DNA from: UMGS1851 sp900555605
GTDB taxonomy: Bacteria; Bacillota; Clostridia; UBA1212; UBA1255
DNA: 10,338 nucleotides
Direction of reading: 5' to 3'
Assembly: GCA_902472555.1 (NCBI GenBank)
Contig: CABROF010000090.1
Coordinates: 1 to 10,338, forward strand
Position 1 is the stretch's first letter, and each line of letters starts with the position of its first letter. This document shows positions 1-6,599 of the stretch, one piece after another. The notes below the pieces were generated by a model that made no database searches, was not told the origin of the DNA, and saw only the letters and a list, made by a program, of their open reading frames with translations. Made by a program: the position numbers and the translations under genes.

Positions 1-1
1 A

Positions 2-274
2 GATTCCGCTGCATATCTGCGGCTCGCCCTAAAGGATTTCGCGCAGATCCGCGGAAAGCTGGTCCACATTTCCTTTAGTATAGAATGTAAAACGCCGAAG
101 CTCGCCCCCTATATCGAGCAAATGAAAGCCTCGGTAGCCGTGCTTTGCGGCATTGCGCCTTCCTGCGTCGGGATCACCGCTACAACAGGCGAGGGGCTTA
201 CCGCCTTCGGACAGGGCCGCGGCATTGCAGTCATGTGTATCCTTACCGCTGCAGTCACGGAACAGGCGGAATGA
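2..274 (+). CDS. ispF: IspF, 2-C-methyl-D-erythritol 2,4-cyclodiphosphate synthase, C-terminal part
   Basis: This frame is open from the left edge and ends in TGA at 272-274, so only about the last 90 residues are present; it has no start in the window. IspF converts CDP-methylerythritol 2-phosphate to the 2,4-cyclodiphosphate in the cytosolic MEP isoprenoid pathway. Recognition rests on three collinear motifs: a DSAAYLR start resembling the DS-x-LLR helix, KTPKLAPYIEQMK (family QKPKLAPYI), and ATTGEGLTAFGQGRGIA, the family TT-x-E-x-LGFTG-x-x-x-GIA segment holding the conserved Thr and Glu near the metal site. The protein ends TEQAE, a normal length past the last motif. It could be the IspF half of an IspDF fusion; the window cannot tell. 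The neighbouring galactosidase is convergent and functionally unrelated. Confidence 0.93.
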   Translation, partial: DSAAYLRLALKDFAQIRGKLVHISFSIECKTPKLAPYIEQMKASVAVLCGIAPSCVGITATTGEGLTAFGQGRGIAVMCILTAAVTEQAE

Positions 275-289
275 GCATTCCGCCTGTTC
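260..289. terminator. Perfect 14-bp palindrome over the ispF stop codon, possible bidirectional terminator
   Basis: GAACAGGCGGAATG (260-273) is followed after two bases by its exact reverse complement (276-289), and the ispF TGA lies inside it. It sits between two convergent genes, where a bidirectional hairpin is expected. No T-tract follows on either strand, so it is not a classical intrinsic terminator. It could instead act as a 3' stability element. Confidence 0.45.
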
Positions 290-342
290 GCCTCAGGAAC
301 GTTCGTCTCATAGCGCCGGCACATAACGCCGGCAAAAAAATC

Positions 343-2421
343 TTATGAAAGCGGTTTGAGAAACAGAATCGCGGCGGATCTTGCTTCCGGCAGCGTAATG
401 CGCAGGCCTGCCTGCAGCCGGCTTCCCTTTGCGCAGGCAACTGAATTTCCGCGGTATTCAGCGTTCGCGTCGATATCAGAGATTTCATATTCCGTATCGT
501 CACAAAGGCCCCGGAGACGTACCGTAACGGATGGCTCCGGACACTGTTCCTGCCGGAAGGCCATGATCACCCCGCCGCGGCGCTCCGCGGGATCCGGACA
601 TTTTACGGCATCCTCCCCGTTCTCCGCTTTTTCGGCTCCGCGCTCCGGATGCAAAAACATAAATACAGTCCAGCGGTCTGTGGCCTGCTCCGGATGCCAC
701 GGCGTCAATACATAGAAATCACCGTAAAAATACGGTCTGATCTGTTTCCACTCCTGCTGTCCCTTCCGCAGAAGGTCATAGTTCAGCGTTTTGTCATGAA
801 CATACGCAAACCCATAGTTCAAAACAGGCAGATAAGAGGCCCGCAGCACATACAGATCCGGCGCGCCGGCGGCAAGCTGATCTGTTGTTTCCTTTGTAGA
901 TGCGCCGCAGCAGGGAATCCACTCCATAAAGGAAGTCGTCATGGCAAGGCGCAGGCCCGTGCTGGTGCGGTCGCTGTCACTGCGCAGCAGCGGGACGGCG
1001 CGGCGCATGGATTCCAGATCATTCCGCCCGCCGCCGCTGGCGCAGGAATCGATGAACGGCAGCTTATCGTGCTTTCTGCAGTATGCGAGAATCATGTCCC
1101 AAAGCCGGTAATGACCTTGAATATAGAGATTTTCAGTAATCCCCGTCCGCTGTCCGGGCTGCGCATCGTCTGCAAGCCTCCAAATCGGCGCAGGGTCGCA
1201 GTTAAAATCCTCCCGGTACATATGGATGCCGTGGGTTTCCATGGTAGCAAGAATTTTATCCGCCAGCCACCGCACACAGTTCGGGTCGCCTAAATGATTT
1301 AATTTTACCGAACCGCCGTCCGTCAGGATCCATTTGGGATTGTATCCGTAATTTTTCTCTAATGCCTCTGTCTGCGTAACGCGCTCCGGTTCAAACCACA
1401 GCAGCGTGCGGGTGCCGCGGGCCATTGCATAATCCACAGAATCACGGAAGCTGCGTTCCGGCCATTTGGTCCGGTCCAGCGTCCAAGTACCCACGGTTCC
1501 CCACCAATCGGCAGGCACCGTTTGATTTTCCGCATCGCAGTACCAGCCGGCATCCACCCATCGGAGATCCATTTCAAGGCCCTCTTCATAGTATTTCTCC
1601 ATAGAAGGCTTCCAGCTCCCGGAATACTCCGAAATGCTTCCGTCACTGTTGGGTCTTCCGGTATCGGAAGCCAGACAGTTCGTAATCATCGGCTGCACGG
1701 GTTCCGCGCTGCAGGCTGACTTCCGCGGCATGACGCGGGAAAGAAACCATCTTCTCCAATGGTTGGAGGCGGCCTGTGCATCCCGCTCCGGGGACGGACA
1801 AGCTACGATATACATCTGCGGTGTACGGATCCGTTCCCCCGGCTTCAGATACGTTTTAAGCCCCACTACGCCGGAGGCGTTCAGCCGGGTTCCCGCGTCC
1901 ACGGCTCGGAACTCTGCCTCCCACGTTCCGGCCCAGCCTATGGCGATCATGCTTGTGCCCTCGTCGGTTTCCAGCATAAAATAAGGAAAATTTACATGTG
2001 TGGCGCGTCCCGTCACAGCACGGAAGGCTGCATCCTGCTGGCACAAATCATAGGTGTAGGGACGATATTGATTGATATGATCCCCCAATATACCCCGCAG
2101 CAGCGGATGGCCGCCGGGAAATACAAGATCTGCGCAGACAAGATCGCTGATTACCTTGGTATCTTCGGTTCCTGCATTTTCAAACCATACGGTCCACCCG
2201 TAAGCAGAGAATTCCGGATCGTATTCCGTTTCCGCACGCACCACGATCTGCCCGTCAAAAAGAAAATTCAGGCAGCAGCGGCGGATACCATGTTCCATAG
2301 AATCCGCTCTGCCGGTCTGCTGAAACAGCTCCGGTCCGAAGCCCTTGATCAGCTCCCCGCCATACCGGAAGCGCACAGGAAACAGTGCCGGCCGCGCGCA
2401 CATTTCCAAATATGTTTTCAT
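343..2421 (-). CDS. Alpha-galactosidase, glycoside hydrolase family 36
   Basis: This 692-residue protein hydrolyses terminal alpha-1,6-galactose from melibiose, raffinose-type sugars or galactomannan by a retaining mechanism. It has no signal peptide and is probably cytosolic. The first ~240 residues are the beta-sandwich part. The catalytic barrel follows, with WVDAGWYCD (288-296), LLWFEPERV (about 340-348), MYREDFNCDPAPIW (401-414; D405 is the expected nucleophile), CASGGGRNDLESMRR (460-474), and LLRSD ending in D482, the expected acid/base. Length fits GH36. The start is the ATG at 2421 rather than the in-frame ATG at 2436, because GGGAGGG (2434-2428) lies six bases before it and the upstream ATG overlaps that site. 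No transporter or regulator is adjacent on this strand in the window, and the gene appears monocistronic. Substrate preference cannot be read from the sequence. Confidence 0.93.
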   Translation of the reverse strand: MKTYLEMCARPALFPVRFRYGGELIKGFGPELFQQTGRADSMEHGIRRCCLNFLFDGQIVVRAETEYDPEFSAYGWTVWFENAGTEDTKVISDLVCADLVFPGGHPLLRGILGDHINQYRPYTYDLCQQDAAFRAVTGRATHVNFPYFMLETDEGTSMIAIGWAGTWEAEFRAVDAGTRLNASGVVGLKTYLKPGERIRTPQMYIVACPSPERDAQAASNHWRRWFLSRVMPRKSACSAEPVQPMITNCLASDTGRPNSDGSISEYSGSWKPSMEKYYEEGLEMDLRWVDAGWYCDAENQTVPADWWGTVGTWTLDRTKWPERSFRDSVDYAMARGTRTLLWFEPERVTQTEALEKNYGYNPKWILTDGGSVKLNHLGDPNCVRWLADKILATMETHGIHMYREDFNCDPAPIWRLADDAQPGQRTGITENLYIQGHYRLWDMILAYCRKHDKLPFIDSCASGGGRNDLESMRRAVPLLRSDSDRTSTGLRLAMTTSFMEWIPCCGASTKETTDQLAAGAPDLYVLRASYLPVLNYGFAYVHDKTLNYDLLRKGQQEWKQIRPYFYGDFYVLTPWHPEQATDRWTVFMFLHPERGAEKAENGEDAVKCPDPAERRGGVIMAFRQEQCPEPSVTVRLRGLCDDTEYEISDIDANAEYRGNSVACAKGSRLQAGLRITLPEARSAAILFLKPLS

Positions 2422-2491
2422 AGAAAACCCTCCCATACATGCATATTGATTACAGATTTGCAGATTTCGGATGTTTTTGCTTCTTGGCCGG

Positions 2492-2520
2492 ATTATAGCA
2501 CATGTCCTGCGGTGCTACAA
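2492..2520 (-). promoter_or_regulatory. Promoter of the alpha-galactosidase gene
   Basis: Read on the - strand, TTGTAG (2520-2515) is followed after 17 bases by TATAAT (2497-2492). TGC immediately precedes the -10, giving the extended form TGCTATAAT. The -35 is weak (3 of 6), but a perfect extended -10 can compensate. The leader to the GH36 ATG is about 65 bases. Confidence 0.65.
2496..2517. promoter_or_regulatory. Inverted repeat in the -35/-10 spacer of the galactosidase promoter, candidate operator
   Basis: TAGCAC (2496-2501) and its reverse complement GTGCTA (2512-2517) flank ten bases and occupy the spacer between the -35 and -10. A repressor bound here would block polymerase. No regulator gene is in the window, so the family of the binding protein is unknown. 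Six-base arms are short enough that chance is possible. Confidence 0.35.
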
Positions 2521-2545
2521 ATACTTTTTTTATGCGAATTTCCTG

Positions 2546-2574
2546 TTGACAGATTCCCGGTTCTGATATATAGT
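2546..2574 (+). promoter_or_regulatory. Sigma-A promoter of the lysine riboswitch-asd transcript
   Basis: A perfect TTGACA (2546-2551) is followed after exactly 17 bases by TATAGT (2569-2574, 5 of 6). Transcription would start near 2580-2582, right at the 5' edge of the riboswitch, which supports the assignment. It is divergent from the galactosidase promoter; the two -35 boxes lie about 25 bp apart. Confidence 0.85.
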
Positions 2575-2582
2575 TCTATGTG

Positions 2583-2811
2583 CGTAGAGGCGCGTTGTTC
2601 ATGAGTATTTTCGCCGAGGAAGCCCAAATTCCGCCGAAACGAAAAGAAAGGGGATGACGCCGAAGGAGGCAGTACGGGCGGCTGTGCTCCTGGTGATACG
2701 GATAACATCCGTATGACTGTCAGCATATAATATACACGTCTGCATCTTGGAGGATGCGTCCGGGTATTTCGGACGTTGCAGACACCGGATATTATATGGT
2801 GGAGTGCTATG
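2583..2811 (+). ncRNA. Lysine riboswitch (L box) aptamer
   Basis: The segment matches the lysine aptamer known from Bacillus lysC. P1 is CGTAG (2583-2587) with CTATG (2807-2811). The conserved AGAGGCGC lies at 2586-2593, GAGTA at 2603-2607, and the hallmark GACGCCGAAG at 2656-2665. P3 closes with GGAG (2665-2668) and CTCC (2687-2690). P4 is ATACGGAT/ATCCGTAT (2696-2703 and 2707-2714), followed by ACTGTCAGC. P5 opens with the perfect ten-base pair CATATAATAT (2724-2733) and ATATTATATG (2789-2798), and GGTGGAGTGCTAT returns to P1. Lysine binding should stabilise P1 and favour the downstream terminator. The next gene, asd, acts early in lysine synthesis, which fits. P5 is unusually long. Confidence 0.9.
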
Positions 2812-2848
2812 GCAGACCGGACAAACAAATGAAATGAGATTTTGTTGT

Positions 2849-2889
2849 CATGCCGACGCCACTGCTGCCTCGGCATGTTTTGTATATTT
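2849..2889 (+). terminator. Expression-platform terminator of the lysine riboswitch
   Basis: CATGCCGA (2849-2856) pairs with TCGGCATG (2870-2877) around a 13-base loop and is followed by TTTTGTATATTT. It lies between the aptamer and the asd ribosome binding site, so it would end transcription when lysine is bound. GGCAG (2811-2815), overlapping the 3' side of P1, can pair with CTGCC (2865-2869) in the terminator loop. That is a possible but short antiterminator, and the alternative fold is inferred. Confidence 0.8.
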
Positions 2890-2913
2890 ACATAGAAAGC
2901 GAGAGGAACAGGA

Positions 2914-3993
2914 ATGAAAAAATACCGGGTAGGAGTCGTAGGTGCAACGGGGATGGTGGGCCAGCGCTTTTTGCTGCTGCTGAAGGACCACCCGTGGTTT
3001 GATGTGCAGATATTAGCGGCAAGCAGCCGTTCCGCCGGAAAGACCTATCAAGAGGCAGTCGGGGCAAAATGGAATATGGCAGAGCCCATTCCGGACCGCT
3101 ACCTGAACATGGTTGTAAAGGATGCGGCCAACGATGTCAAAGAGATCGCAGAGCAGGTGGATTTTATTTTCTGCGCCGTGGACATGAAAAAAGATGAAAT
3201 CAAAGCGCTCGAAGAGCTGTATGCGAAAAATGAATGCCCCGTGATTTCCAATAACAGCGCGAACCGTTTTACCCCGGACGTGCCCATGATCGTACCGGAA
3301 ATCAATCCGGAGCACGCGGCAGTGATCCCCTTTCAGCGCAGGCGGCTCGGTACGAAGCGCGGCTTCATTGCGGTAAAATCCAACTGTTCCCTGCAGAGCT
3401 ATGTGCCCGCGCTGCATCCGCTGCGCCCCTTCGGTCTGCAGAAGGTGCTGGTCTGTACGTACCAGGCAATATCAGGCGCAGGGAAAACCTTTGCGACCTG
3501 GCCGGATATGCTGGACAATGTAATTCCTTATATCGGCGGTGAAGAGGAGAAATCCGAGAAAGAGCCGCTGAAGCTGTTCGGCAGCCTGCAGAACGGAACC
3601 ATTTTACCCGCAGACAGTCCGGCTTTTACGGCGCAGTGTATCCGCGTGCCGGTTTCTGACGGCCATATGGGCGCCGTGTTCGCTTCTTTTGAAAAATGCC
3701 CGCCGCTGGATGAGATTGTTTCCATCTGGAATTCTTTTCAGGGCAGAGCGCAGGAGCTGAAGCTGCCCAGTGCACCGAAACAGTTCCTGAAATATTTCGA
3801 AGAAGACAACCGGCCCCAGACCAAGCTCGACCGCGGCTATGAAAACGGCATGGGCGTGACCATCGGGCGGCTCCGGGAAGATACCCAGTACGATATCAAA
3901 TTCGTCTGCCTGTCTCACAATACGATCCGCGGTGCTGCCGGCGGCGGCGTGCTGATGGCGGAGCTTCTCTGCAAGGAAGGGTACATGGATTGA
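2914..3993 (+). CDS. asd: Aspartate-semialdehyde dehydrogenase
   Basis: This cytosolic enzyme of 359 residues reduces L-aspartyl 4-phosphate to aspartate 4-semialdehyde with NADPH, the branch point toward lysine/diaminopimelate and threonine/methionine. The N-terminal Rossmann motif is VVGATGMVGQR (8-18). SNNSANR (112-118) is conserved. The nucleophilic cysteine is C158 in KSNCSLQSYV, and the catalytic histidine is H251 in RVPVSDGHMGAVF. Length and the SNCS-type active site resemble the archaeal/fungal-like ASADH subgroup rather than the E. coli type. The ATG at 2914 follows GAGAGG (2901-2906) at seven bases. Transcription is probably controlled by the lysine riboswitch upstream, and dapA follows 110 bp downstream on the same strand. 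Confidence 0.97.
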   Translation: MKKYRVGVVGATGMVGQRFLLLLKDHPWFDVQILAASSRSAGKTYQEAVGAKWNMAEPIPDRYLNMVVKDAANDVKEIAEQVDFIFCAVDMKKDEIKALEELYAKNECPVISNNSANRFTPDVPMIVPEINPEHAAVIPFQRRRLGTKRGFIAVKSNCSLQSYVPALHPLRPFGLQKVLVCTYQAISGAGKTFATWPDMLDNVIPYIGGEEEKSEKEPLKLFGSLQNGTILPADSPAFTAQCIRVPVSDGHMGAVFASFEKCPPLDEIVSIWNSFQGRAQELKLPSAPKQFLKYFEEDNRPQTKLDRGYENGMGVTIGRLREDTQYDIKFVCLSHNTIRGAAGGGVLMAELLCKEGYMD

Positions 3994-4103
3994 CCCCTCT
4001 GCCCCGCCCCGAAGGCTTATGCGGCTGATACAGGGAAGCGGGCAAAGCAGAAAAAGCGGAAAGCAAATTGAAGTGACTTTTAGGTTCATATTGGAGGTTA
4101 CCT

Positions 4104-4991
4104 ATGAAGGATAAAATTTTTACCGGCTCCGGTGTGGCAATCGTAACGCCCTTTCAGGGCGAAAATCTGGAACAGGTCGATTACGACACATTAGGAAGGC
4201 TGATTGAATTTCAAATTCGGGAAGGCACGGATGCGCTGATCATCTGCGGCACCACTGGCGAGGCTTCTACCATGCCGGATGAAGAGCATCTGTCCGTTAT
4301 CGAATACGCAGTCAAAACCGCGGCCGGCCGGGTTCCGGTCATTGCGGGCACCGGAAGCAACGATACCAACCATGCCATCCGCCTCAGTCAGAAGGCGGAA
4401 GCATTGGGGGCAGATGCGCTGCTTTCCGTTACGCCGTATTACAATAAAACAACGCAGGCCGGTTTGTATGAGCATTTCCGCATCATTGCCGAAAATGTTT
4501 CGATTCCGATTATTTTATATAATGTCCCCGGCCGGACAAATCTGAACCTCGACCCGGCTACGCTGGAGCGGCTGTGCAAGCTGAAAAATATCAATGCCAT
4601 TAAGGAATGCAATCTGCTCCAGGTCCCCGAAGTGGTCCGCCGCTGCGGAGACGATCTGAATCTGTATTCCGGAGAAGACGGGCAGGCCTATTTTATGATG
4701 GCAGCCGGCGGTCTGGGCGTTATCTCGGTGATCGCAAACGTGTTTCCGAGATTTACGCATGAGATGATCGCCGCCTATCTGAAGGGCGACCCCGCAAAAT
4801 CGTGGCAGATGCAGCTTTCGTGTCTGGAGCTGGTACGCGCCATGTTCTGCGAGGTAAATCCCATTCCCGTGAAGGAGGCCCTGAAGGCCGTGGGATTTGA
4901 TGCCGGGCAGTGCCGTCTGCCCCTTGTGCCTATGAGCGAGGCAAACCGGCAGAAGCTTCTGTCGGCAGTACGGGATTTTATGAACGCGTAA
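4104..4991 (+). CDS. dapA: 4-hydroxy-tetrahydrodipicolinate synthase
   Basis: This 295-residue class I aldolase-type TIM barrel condenses pyruvate with aspartate semialdehyde, the product of the preceding gene, in the first committed step to diaminopimelate and lysine. Visible landmarks are GVAIVTPF near the start, the GTTGE motif (49-53) with T50/T51, VTPYYNK (109-115) with Y113 of the proton relay, YNVPGRT (139-145) with Y139, and the Schiff-base lysine K167 in AIKE. The length is normal. TTGGAGG sits just before the ATG. It probably shares the asd transcript, because the 110 bp between the genes contains no promoter or terminator that I can see. A strong terminator follows immediately. Confidence 0.97.
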   Translation: MKDKIFTGSGVAIVTPFQGENLEQVDYDTLGRLIEFQIREGTDALIICGTTGEASTMPDEEHLSVIEYAVKTAAGRVPVIAGTGSNDTNHAIRLSQKAEALGADALLSVTPYYNKTTQAGLYEHFRIIAENVSIPIILYNVPGRTNLNLDPATLERLCKLKNINAIKECNLLQVPEVVRRCGDDLNLYSGEDGQAYFMMAAGGLGVISVIANVFPRFTHEMIAAYLKGDPAKSWQMQLSCLELVRAMFCEVNPIPVKEALKAVGFDAGQCRLPLVPMSEANRQKLLSAVRDFMNA

Positions 4992-4999
4992 AAACACGG

Positions 5000-5040
5000 A
5001 GCGCGGGCGGTTTGCGTCTTAAGCCCGCGCTTTTTTCGTT
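5000..5040 (+). terminator. Intrinsic terminator after dapA
   Basis: AGCGCGGGC (5000-5008) pairs perfectly with GCCCGCGCT (5023-5031) around a 14-base loop, followed by a run of T. The stem is very GC-rich and lies nine bases after the dapA stop. It should strongly reduce read-through into dapB. Confidence 0.88.
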
Positions 5041-5057
5041 TGGCCGGCCGTCGGGCT

Positions 5058-5085
5058 TTCACATGCCCCTGTGGCAGCTTCTAAT
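5058..5085 (+). promoter_or_regulatory. Candidate dapB promoter
   Basis: TTCACA (5058-5063, 5 of 6) and TCTAAT (5080-5085, 5 of 6) are separated by 16 bases, between the dapA terminator and dapB. The predicted leader would be about 80 bases. GCCCC (5065-5069) and GGGGC (5086-5090) form an inverted repeat spanning the spacer and the -10. I see no other good promoter in this gap. Confidence 0.4.
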
Positions 5086-5170
5086 GGGGCGGCGGCGCGC
5101 AATGCCGCAGGCGCCTTGAAAGCGGACGAGATCCAGCAAAAAGGATCAGACAAAAGATCGGAGGATTCAT

Positions 5171-5962
5171 ATGACCAATATTATTTTAAATGGATGCAAC
5201 GGCAGAATGGGACAGGTTATCGCCTCCATTATCAAATCGGATTACACGCCGGAAAAAACAGCAAATCAAAGGAAAGCCTGCCGTATCACCTTCGGCGTAG
5301 ATCTGCAGCCTGTACAGCTGCAGGATTTTCCCGTATACGCGGCATGGAGCGAGATTCCCGCCGATGCGCAGGGCGATGTGATAATTGACTTTTCCCACCC
5401 CTCCGCCCTCCGGGGTCTGATTGATTTCGCGCTTTCCCGCAGGCTGTCGGTTGTCGTGGCTACAACGGGGATTCCGCAGACGGATATCGAATATATGAAG
5501 GAAGCCGCAAAACAGATTCCTGTATTTCACTCTGCAAATATGTCTATCGGCATTTGCCTGCTGAAGGATCTGGTCAAACGGGCCACTGCATTTTTAGGCG
5601 ATGATTTTGATATTGAAATTGTAGAGCGGCACCACAACCAGAAGCTGGACGCGCCCAGCGGCACCGCGCTGGCGCTGGCGGATGCCATCAACTCCGTCAA
5701 CACGGACAAGTTTTCCTATACCTATGACCGGCACTCTCGTTCGGCAAAGCGCAGCAAACATGAAATCGGAATCAGCGCAGTCCGGGGCGGAAACATCATT
5801 GGAGACCACGATGTTATTTTTGCCGGCAACAATGAGATTGTAGAGATCAGCCACAAGGCTATCTCCCGGAATATCTTTGCCGACGGCGCTGTCAAGGCCG
5901 CAATCTTTATGAAGGACAAGCCCGCGGGTTTTTATGACATGAGCAGTATGCTTGCGGATTGA
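5171..5962 (+). CDS. dapB: 4-hydroxy-tetrahydrodipicolinate reductase
   Basis: This 263-residue enzyme reduces the DapA product to tetrahydrodipicolinate with NAD(P)H. The nucleotide-binding loop is LNGCNGRMGQ (6-15). IIDFSHPSAL (71-80) and VATTG (96-100) follow, then SANMSIG (121-127). ERHHNQKLDAPSGTA (152-166) holds the catalytic H154/H155, K158 and the substrate-binding SGT. GDHDVIFAG (211-219) and HKAISRNIFADGA (228-240) complete the fold. GGAGG lies seven bases before the ATG. It continues the pathway of asd and dapA but is separated from dapA by a terminator and about 180 bp, so it may be expressed from its own promoter. No clear terminator with a T-tract follows its stop; CCGCCGC (5963-5969) and GCGGCGG (6015-6021) could pair only across a long loop. 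Confidence 0.97.
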   Translation: MTNIILNGCNGRMGQVIASIIKSDYTPEKTANQRKACRITFGVDLQPVQLQDFPVYAAWSEIPADAQGDVIIDFSHPSALRGLIDFALSRRLSVVVATTGIPQTDIEYMKEAAKQIPVFHSANMSIGICLLKDLVKRATAFLGDDFDIEIVERHHNQKLDAPSGTALALADAINSVNTDKFSYTYDRHSRSAKRSKHEIGISAVRGGNIIGDHDVIFAGNNEIVEISHKAISRNIFADGAVKAAIFMKDKPAGFYDMSSMLAD

Positions 5963-6110
5963 CCGCCGCGTCCGGAGGGTGTATTCGGCGTGGCTCCATG
6001 TCCTCTCTGGTCAGCGGCGGGTTCTTTGATCGCAACATGTTCTCTGATCGTGATGCATTCTGTTCCGGCGATCTGCAAACCTGCCTTCTTGCAGCAAATA
6101 AAAGGCCCTA
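5963..6110. other. Unassigned sequence after dapB
   Basis: Several short frames cross this stretch on both strands, but none has a convincing ribosome binding site or a recognisable family. It marks the passage from the GC-rich biosynthetic block to the AT-richer accessory region. Part of it may be the degraded 3' end of the HEAT-repeat gene lying just to its right on the - strand. Confidence 0.4.
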
Positions 6111-6326
6111 TCAATTCAAGGTATGCTTTTTTAAAAAGGGTAATCTCGATTTGGGCGCATCACTGCGGTTCTGAACGACATCAGCCAAGCTCATCAGTAC
6201 ATATCCCCGCACAAGATAATGATCCTGCCGTGCTTTCCGGCATAATGCTGTAACAGTGTTTTCCAATATTCCAATGGACAATAAATTGCAGGCATTTATG
6301 CGAACGAGCAGTTTCTCATCATCCAT
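6111..6326 (-). pseudogene. HEAT-repeat protein fragment
   Basis: The 71-residue reading frame contains two helical-repeat-like units, LLVRINACNLLSIG and LVRGYVLMSLADVV, matching the VR-x-x-A-x-x-L-x-x-I-G pattern of HEAT repeats. Such proteins are solenoid scaffolds; no enzymatic role can be inferred. A stop lies a short way upstream in frame, no ribosome binding site precedes the ATG, and the frame ends abruptly after LKKHTLN. It therefore reads as an internal piece of a longer protein. It directly follows another broken gene on the same strand in a different frame (6319-6564), either the rest of the same gene after a frameshift or an adjacent relic. The family call is by pattern only. Confidence 0.5.
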
Positions 6327-6564
6327 CTGTACAAAAGGCTCCTGGCCGGTTCATATCCTGCCGCCATTCCATTCATTCAACCAAGTAGGGGGAGAATTCT
6401 TCATTCGTTCTCTCAGATAGAATTTTCGCACAGTTCTCCCAAACGTTTTTATTAGAGTTTTTATTGCACGGCTGCAGAAACACATTTATACATTCAATAT
6501 CTTGCGCCAGCGCTCTTCCCTTGGCCTGATTTTCCGCACTCTGATTCCAATCAAGTAAATCCAT
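6319..6564 (-). pseudogene. DUF5071/HEAT-like protein relic with in-frame stop
   Basis: The frame begins at IMDLLDWN and runs through DIECINVFLQPCNKNSNKNVW and EEFSPYLVE to a TGA at 6373-6375. It then continues in the same frame as MEWRQDMNRPGAFC before another stop at 6319-6321. The passage LVE-stop-MEWRQDMNRPGA is close to LLEWLQDMNWPGA, a signature I associate with DUF5071-type helical proteins, so the stop probably replaced a leucine codon (TTA/TTG to TGA). No ribosome binding site is placed before the ATG at 6564. The frame is open further upstream to 6618, but that part is antisense to the VirB4 tail and is probably not genuine. Homologues are small soluble proteins of unknown role. Confidence 0.55.
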
Positions 6565-6599
6565 AATGCAAGTTATGGATAGCTTTCCATAAAGCGCAG

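Noticed and set aside
315..340. GCCGGC-N7-GCCGGC hairpin beside a run of seven A near the end of the galactosidase gene, as a terminator
   Set aside because: On the - strand the T-run comes before the hairpin, and on the + strand the hairpin is followed by A, so neither orientation gives an intrinsic terminator.
649..1293. Open frame of 214 codons on the + strand
   Set aside because: It is antisense to the GH36 catalytic domain, has no family resemblance and arises from the GC-rich codon pattern of the real gene.
2422..2436. Upstream ATG at 2436 as the galactosidase start
   Set aside because: The bases just after it form the GGGAGGG ribosome binding site of the ATG at 2421, and nothing suitable precedes it.
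1759..2604. Open frame of 281 codons on the + strand
   Set aside because: It is antisense to the N-terminal half of the galactosidase and runs through both divergent promoters, so it cannot be a real gene.
5932..6253. Short open frames on both strands after dapB
   Set aside because: None has a convincing start or recognisable family; they overlap each other in several frames and are best left as unassigned sequence.
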